Assembly (NCBI GenBank): GCA_034665745.1 | Contig: JAXDJJ010000083.1 | Span: 1 to 10,075 of the forward strand | Direction of reading: 5' to 3' | Source of the DNA: JAXDJJ01 sp034665745 | GTDB lineage: Bacteria > Actinomycetota > CADDZG01 > WHSQ01 | DNA: 10,075 nucleotides | In this document: piece by piece, positions 5,630-10,075 of the stretch | Layout of the letters: every line of letters starts with the position of its first letter | Numbering within the stretch: position 1 is the stretch's first letter | The notes under the pieces: generated by a model | What the model saw: only the letters and a program-made list of their open reading frames with translations | Told to the model about the DNA's origin: nothing | The model's database searches: none | Position numbers and translations under genes: made by a program

Positions 5630-6373
5630 ATGGCGATCAAGGGGAAACGCAAGACAAAGGGGCGCAGCACGGCCGCGCGCAAGCGTCCCGCGAGCGCCCC
5701 ACGCCCCGCATCCCATACGAGCCACGGTGTGCGCTGGTACAAGACCATGGGCGGACAACTCACGATCATCATCGGGGTCCTTGCCCTGATCGGGTTCGGC
5801 ATGTGGCGGTTCTCGGCGACGAGGGCCGACAACAAGGACCGGGATGCCCTCCAGGACGAACTGGCGGTCTACACGGGCGAGGTCGAGGGGTACATCAACG
5901 CGATCCAGGAGCCGGTGCGAGAGATGTTGGGGGCACCGTTCAACACGGCCAACCCCGAGACGATCGCGGCGCTCGAGGCCAGCACCAAGGCGTGGATCAA
6001 AACCCTTGAAGAGAACGGAGCCTTGATCCAAGCGCTCGAGCCACCGCAGGAGCTCACTTCGGCGAACGTCGTGATCCAGCAAGCGATCTTGCTCTATGGG
6101 TCGACGGCGAAGACCTACGCATTGGTCCCAGGGATGGACGACGAGAAGCAGCAGCAGGACCTCCTGACGCGGGCGGCCGAATTCAGGGAGCAAGCGGGCC
6201 GCGTTCTCGGCGGCGCCATTGGGCTCCTCGACCAGGCACGGACCGAAGCAGGGATGCGACCTTCCGGTATCGATCAGCCGTCGCAGATGGCCCCCATCCT
6301 CCCAACGCCTGAACCGGCGCCCAGTGAGTCTCCGAGTGACTCGGGCAATGGCAAGAAGAAGAGCGACGGATAA
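5630..6373 (+). CDS. unrecognised single-pass membrane protein between tatC and helY
   Basis: I do not recognise this 247-residue protein. Residues 1-40 are strongly basic (12 Lys/Arg) and rich in Ala, Pro and Ser. One membrane helix follows at about 43-59 (GQLTIIIGVLALIGFGMW). By the positive-inside rule the basic tail is cytoplasmic and the remainder is outside. Residues 65-205 look like an all-helical domain with several amphipathic stretches, and the last 40 residues form a Pro/Ser/Glu-rich tail ending in GKKKSDG. There is no lipobox, twin-arginine motif or recognisable catalytic site. It sits 10 bases after tatC, and its end overlaps the helY start by 26 bp, so it belongs to this transcription unit. 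In M. tuberculosis tatC and helY are adjacent with nothing between them, so this gene is an addition. A role in the envelope is likely from topology, but any partnership with Tat or HelY is conjecture. Confidence 0.8.
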   Translation: MAIKGKRKTKGRSTAARKRPASAPRPASHTSHGVRWYKTMGGQLTIIIGVLALIGFGMWRFSATRADNKDRDALQDELAVYTGEVEGYINAIQEPVREMLGAPFNTANPETIAALEASTKAWIKTLEENGALIQALEPPQELTSANVVIQQAILLYGSTAKTYALVPGMDDEKQQQDLLTRAAEFREQAGRVLGGAIGLLDQARTEAGMRPSGIDQPSQMAPILPTPEPAPSESPSDSGNGKKKSDG

Positions 6374-9020
6374 CCAAACGCAGCCCCACGAGCTCGAACG
6401 GTTCCGCCAGGAGTATGGCTTCGGGTTCGACCCCTTCCAAGAACGAGCGTGCTCTGCGCTGCTCGATGGATCGTCCGTCCTCGTGGCGGCGCCTACCGGT
6501 GCAGGTAAGACGGTGGTGGGGGAGTTCGCTGCGTGGCTCGCGCTCGAAGGCGGCGGGAAGACGTTCTATACGACCCCGATCAAAGCCTTGTCGAACCAGA
6601 AGTATGGCGACTTCCTCGAACGCCACGGGGTCTCCAACGTTGGTCTGTTAACCGGAGACAACTCTGTCAACGGCTCGGCGCCGGTCGTCGTGATGACGAC
6701 CGAGGTGTTGCGCAACATGATCTACGAGTCCTCTCCGACGTTGGCCGACCTGCGCTACGTCGTACTCGACGAGGTCCATTACCTGCAGGATCGCTACCGC
6801 GGCGCAGTGTGGGAAGAGATCCTGATCCATCTCCCCGTCGACGTTCAGATCGTTTCGCTGTCGGCGACCATCTCGAACGCCGAGGAGTTCGGCGAATGGC
6901 TCCAAACCCTGCGTGGCCGGACCGAAGTCATCATCGAAGAGAAGCGTCCGGTCGACATCCGTCACTGGTACTTCGCGTCCGACGAGCTGTTGCCGATGTT
7001 CGTACACACGCCGGATGGTCAGGCGATGCCCAACCCGAGGGGCCAGGAGCTGGACCGCAGGCGCAATCGAGACTCCCGACCGGGCCGCGGGGGTCGACGG
7101 GTCGTCGAGAAGCGAGCGCGACTACCTCTGCGCACCGAGGTCCTCGACCGCTTGAACTCCGAGGACATGCTCCCGGCCATCTACTTCATCTTCTCGCGGA
7201 AGGGCTGTGACGAGGCCGTGCGGCAGTGTCTGCGCGACGGCCTTCGGTTGACGAATCCAGACGAGCGTCAACGGATCATCGAATACGCCGACCTTCGCGT
7301 CGCCGAACTGTCGCCGAATGAGCTCGCGGTGCTGGGCTACGACGAGTGGATCGCAGGTTTGGCCCGGGGGATCGCTGCGCATCACGCAGGCATGATCCCG
7401 CCCTTCAAGGAGGCGGTCGAGGTGCTGTTCTCGCGCGGTCTCGTGAAGGCCGTGTTCGCCACCGAGACACTTGCCCTCGGCATCAACATGCCGGCACGCA
7501 GCGTCGTCCTGGAGAGCTTGATGAAATTCACCGGCGAGCAACACGAACAACTCACGCCCGGTCAGTACACGCAGTTCTCGGGTCGGGCGGGTAGGAGGGG
7601 GCTCGACGAGCTCGGGCATTGCGTCGTCTTGTTGCAGCGCTTTATCCCGTTCGACGGCATCACCCGACTCGCATCGACACGCACGTATCCCTTGGTGTCG
7701 TCGTTCCAACCGAGCTACAACATGGCGGTCAACCTGGTTCGCAACTACACCTTGGAAGAGGCAGAGCACCTCGTCAACTCCTCGTTCGCCCAGTTCCAAG
7801 CGGATCGGGATGTCGTCAAGCTCGAGCAGACGAAGGGCCGATCGGAGGCGTACCTCGCGTCGTACCGCGAGCGGATGCATTGCGATCGCGGAGACATCGA
7901 TGAGTACAGGGAACTCATCTCTCGCCGACAGGCGATCGAGAGCAAGGGTGGACGGGGTGGCCAGGGGCGGGGGCAGCGTGTGCTCGACGCCGTGAACGCA
8001 CTGAAGCCGGGGGATATCGTCTACCTCCCCTCGGGCAAACGCCAGGGTCGTTATGTCATCCTCGAGGTGACTCAACAGGCTTCCGAGCGTCGTCCCCGCG
8101 TTCTCGGTCTCTCCGAAGACCGCGGGATGGTGCGCTTCTCACCACAGGACTTCAGGGACCCACCCTTGCCTCGAGGAAGCCTGCCGATCCCTAAAGGCTT
8201 CCACCTGCGGGATCCGAAGGCGCGGCGGCAGCTCGCCAAGAGACTCCTCGACTTCGAGATGAACCAACCGAAATCACCCCCGCGAAGAGAAGACGATGAC
8301 CTGAAAGCTCTCGACCGCGCGATCGAGCGTCACCCCGTGCATGGGTGCCCGGAGCTCGGACGGCATCTTCACTACGCCGAACGCGCCGTCCGTCTCGAGA
8401 AAGAGATCGCCGGTGTGGACCGCCGCGTTAGACGCCGAACCGGAACCCTTGCGCGCCGTTTCGAACTCGTCCTCGAGATCCTCGAAGAGCTCGACTACGT
8501 GAAGAACTGGACCCTGACGTCGAAGGGCGAGGTCCTGAAAGGCGTCTACAACGAATCGGACCTGCTCGTCGTGGAAGCGTTGGAGCGAGGTCTGTTCGAC
8601 GACCTCGAACCGGCCGAGCTCGCGGCGGTGTGTTCAACCCTCGTTTACGAGCCGCGGGGCCCCGACACGGGGATGACCTACGAGCTTCCGACCAAGGCGT
8701 CCAGAACCGTGTGGGTCGAGGTGATGAGGCTATGGAAGCTGATCAAGAAAGAGGAAGAGGTCAGAGGGCTGGACCTGACGCGAGAACCAGATCCCGGGTT
8801 CGCGACCCGCGTTCACAAGTGGGCATCGGGGTCGCCTCTCGAGGACGTTCTCGGCGATGACGACCCGGCCGGTGACTTCGTGCGAGTGATGAAGCAACTG
8901 ACGGACCTGTTGCGCCAGTTGGAGGATGTGGCGCCATCCGAGCGCTTGAAGGACCGGTTGCGCGTTGCCATCGATGGCATCCAGCGAGGGGTCGTGGCCT
9001 ACTCCTCGGTCGATCTCTAG
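6348..9020 (+). CDS. helY: HelY, Ski2/Mtr4-type DExH helicase with DSHCT domain
   Basis: HelY is a superfamily 2 helicase of the Ski2/Mtr4 group, probably an ATP-driven RNA helicase acting in RNA processing or decay. From ATG 6348 it has 890 residues, similar to about 906 in M. tuberculosis. RecA domain 1 shows FQERACSAL (30-38), Walker A APTGAGKT (48-55), the DEVH box (141-144) and SAT (172-174). RecA domain 2 shows FSRKGCDEAV (282-291), HHAGM (345-349), ATETLALGINMPAR (371-384) and motif VI QFSGRAGRRG (409-418). A beta-rich insert lies at about 545-610, and the C-terminal DSHCT helical domain (about 715-885) contains YNESDLLVVEAL and ends DGIQRGVVAY. All ATPase motifs are intact. The frame is open from 6219, but that part lies inside the preceding gene. 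GTG 6336 is an alternative start. The 26-bp overlap and lack of a Shine-Dalgarno sequence suggest translational coupling. Confidence 0.95.
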   Translation: MARRRATDNQTQPHELERFRQEYGFGFDPFQERACSALLDGSSVLVAAPTGAGKTVVGEFAAWLALEGGGKTFYTTPIKALSNQKYGDFLERHGVSNVGLLTGDNSVNGSAPVVVMTTEVLRNMIYESSPTLADLRYVVLDEVHYLQDRYRGAVWEEILIHLPVDVQIVSLSATISNAEEFGEWLQTLRGRTEVIIEEKRPVDIRHWYFASDELLPMFVHTPDGQAMPNPRGQELDRRRNRDSRPGRGGRRVVEKRARLPLRTEVLDRLNSEDMLPAIYFIFSRKGCDEAVRQCLRDGLRLTNPDERQRIIEYADLRVAELSPNELAVLGYDEWIAGLARGIAAHHAGMIPPFKEAVEVLFSRGLVKAVFATETLALGINMPARSVVLESLMKFTGEQHEQLTPGQYTQFSGRAGRRGLDELGHCVVLLQRFIPFDGITRLASTRTYPLVSSFQPSYNMAVNLVRNYTLEEAEHLVNSSFAQFQADRDVVKLEQTKGRSEAYLASYRERMHCDRGDIDEYRELISRRQAIESKGGRGGQGRGQRVLDAVNALKPGDIVYLPSGKRQGRYVILEVTQQASERRPRVLGLSEDRGMVRFSPQDFRDPPLPRGSLPIPKGFHLRDPKARRQLAKRLLDFEMNQPKSPPRREDDDLKALDRAIERHPVHGCPELGRHLHYAERAVRLEKEIAGVDRRVRRRTGTLARRFELVLEILEELDYVKNWTLTSKGEVLKGVYNESDLLVVEALERGLFDDLEPAELAAVCSTLVYEPRGPDTGMTYELPTKASRTVWVEVMRLWKLIKKEEEVRGLDLTREPDPGFATRVHKWASGSPLEDVLGDDDPAGDFVRVMKQLTDLLRQLEDVAPSERLKDRLRVAIDGIQRGVVAYSSVDL

Positions 9021-9026
9021 AGGTGC

Positions 9027-9030
9027 GAGG
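9027..9030 (+). promoter_or_regulatory. probable ribosome-binding site for the thiolase gene
   Basis: GAGG in GCGAGG lies nine bases before the ATG at 9040, an acceptable Shine-Dalgarno spacing. It is one of only two plausible ribosome-binding sites in the window, the other being that of pafC. Confidence 0.45.
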
Positions 9031-9039
9031 ATTGCGCCC

Positions 9040-10075
9040 ATGAGGGAAGCGTTCGTCATCGATGCGGTCCGCACGCCGATGGGCAAGTTCGCCGGGGTGT
9101 TCGCCTCGGTGCGCCCCGATGACCTTGCAGCTCATGTGATCAAGGCGCTGGTCGAGCGAAACTCGATCCCCCCCGACAAGGTCGACGACGTTATGTGGGG
9201 CGCCGCCAACCAGGCGGGGGAGGACAATCGAAACGTCGCTCGGATGGCGGCTCTTCTGGCCGGACTGCCGGTCGAGGTCCCCGGCGCAACGGTCAACCGC
9301 CTATGCGGGTCCGGACTCGAGGCCGTGAACTGTGCCTATCGAGAGATCCGGTCCGAGGAAGGCGAGTTGATGATCGCAGGCGGATCGGAGTCGATGACCA
9401 GGGCGCCTTTCGTCATGGCGAAAGCCGAGCAGGCTTACGCGCGTACGGCCGAGGTGTACGACACGACGATCGGCTGGCGTTTCACGAATCCCAAACTGCA
9501 CGAGATGTACGGCTCACACCGGATGGGAGAGACGGCCGAGATCATCGGACGTGAGTACGGAGTCACGCGCGAGGCGCAAGATGAGTTCGCTCTAGAGAGC
9601 CACCGTCGCGCCGTAGCGGCTCGCGACGAGGGCCGATTCAAAGACGAGATCATTCCGTTCGAGGTCCCTCAACGCAAGGGCGATCCGGTCGTCATCGATG
9701 CGGACGAGCCACCACGCCCGGACACCACCATCGAACGACTCGCAAAGCTGAAGCCGGCGTTCGTCGACGACGGAACCGTCACCGCCGGCAATTCCTCCGG
9801 AGTGAACGACGGAGCGGCGGCGGTCCTCCTCGCGTCGAGGGAAACGGTCGATGCACAGGGGTGGAAGCCGATGGCTCGGATCGTTACCTCTGCCGTAGCC
9901 GGGGTCGAGCCACAGCGGATGGGCGTCGGTCCCGTGTTCGCGAGCCGCAAGGCTCTCGATCGGGCCGGTCTCTCGATCGACGACATCGATCTGATCGAGC
10001 TCAACGAAGCGTTCGCGGCCCAGTCCCTTGCATGTATCCAAGAGCTTGGGCTCGACCAGGACAAGGTCAACGTCA
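9040..10075 (+). CDS. thiolase (acetyl-CoA acetyltransferase or PcaF/PaaJ-like), 3' end missing
   Basis: Thiolases cleave 3-oxoacyl-CoA with coenzyme A, or condense two acetyl-CoA. The visible 345 residues run off the window; about 50 are missing from a family length near 395-400. The N-terminus (MREAFVIDAVRTPMGKF) is classical, and the nucleophilic cysteine is C89 in NRLCGSG. Further landmarks are GGSESMTR (114-121), NSSGVNDGAAA (251-261) and NEAFA (322-326). The catalytic histidine and second cysteine, in the HPxGxSG and CxGxGxG motifs, would lie beyond the window. Stretches such as NQAGEDNRNVARMAALLAGLP, DTTIGWRF and PQRKGDPVVID resemble 3-oxoadipyl-CoA thiolases (PcaF, PaaJ) of aromatic degradation, but acetyl-CoA acetyltransferases share much of this and the substrate cannot be fixed. 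It starts 19 bases after helY and could be the last gene of the same transcript. No related catabolic gene is visible. Confidence 0.92.
   Translation, partial: MREAFVIDAVRTPMGKFAGVFASVRPDDLAAHVIKALVERNSIPPDKVDDVMWGAANQAGEDNRNVARMAALLAGLPVEVPGATVNRLCGSGLEAVNCAYREIRSEEGELMIAGGSESMTRAPFVMAKAEQAYARTAEVYDTTIGWRFTNPKLHEMYGSHRMGETAEIIGREYGVTREAQDEFALESHRRAVAARDEGRFKDEIIPFEVPQRKGDPVVIDADEPPRPDTTIERLAKLKPAFVDDGTVTAGNSSGVNDGAAAVLLASRETVDAQGWKPMARIVTSAVAGVEPQRMGVGPVFASRKALDRAGLSIDDIDLIELNEAFAAQSLACIQELGLDQDKVNV

Noticed and set aside
5013..5789. A 258-codon plus-strand frame across tatC and the membrane-protein gene
   Set aside because: It is an out-of-frame shadow of tatC, rich in Arg, Pro and Gly, with no recognisable domain.
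6219..6347. Upstream extension of helY by 43 codons
   Set aside because: It overlaps the coding sequence of the membrane protein and has no counterpart in HelY; the helicase family begins shortly before the ELERF segment, which fits ATG 6348.
7122..8075. A 317-codon open frame antisense to helY
   Set aside because: The plus-strand helicase motifs are unbroken across it and the antisense product has no recognisable family features.

Overview
The window looks like chromosomal DNA from a GC-rich member of the Actinomycetota. The strongest evidence is gene order: pafB, pafC, tatA, tatC and helY lie in the same order as in Mycobacterium tuberculosis, and each encoded protein resembles its mycobacterial counterpart. 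The protein sequences are diverged and extra genes interrupt the cluster, so I would not place it in Mycobacteriales. A deep-branching or uncultured actinobacterial class is more likely, but I cannot name it from sequence alone.

Layout. Bases 1-139 are non-coding as far as I can support and hold a striking 34-bp perfect palindrome overlapping a 9-bp tandem repeat, then a possible -10 element directly in front of pafB. pafB and pafC (140-2046) form a tight two-gene unit with a 4-bp stop/start overlap; they encode the two WYL-domain subunits of the PafBC DNA-damage transcription activator. On the opposite strand (2037-4094) is a large cytosolic GAF-GAF-PAS sensor histidine kinase whose 3' end overlaps the end of pafC by 10 bp. 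A divergent intergenic region of about 108 bp follows, then a small CxxC/CxxC protein (4203-4532), tatA (4575-4814) and tatC (4807-5619), which encode the twin-arginine protein export machinery. Next come an unrecognised one-helix membrane protein (5630-6373) and the Ski2/Mtr4-type helicase helY (6348-9020), which overlaps it by 26 bp. The window ends inside a thiolase gene that starts at 9040.

How the genes may work together. The conserved core joins transcriptional control of the DNA-damage response (PafBC), folded-protein export (Tat) and a DExH helicase (HelY). No biochemical link between these is shown by the sequence; the linkage is conserved synteny. The kinase with the CxxC protein, and the membrane protein before helY, occupy positions where M. 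tuberculosis has no gene, so these are the accessory parts. Several genes lack a Shine-Dalgarno sequence and have a -10-like hexamer 6-9 bases before the start codon, which suggests leaderless transcripts.

I found no mobile element, CRISPR array, tRNA or rRNA, and no gene-free stretch longer than about 140 bases. Nothing here is clearly a new defence or biosynthetic system; the best candidates for novelty are the membrane protein, the inserted kinase and the palindrome.
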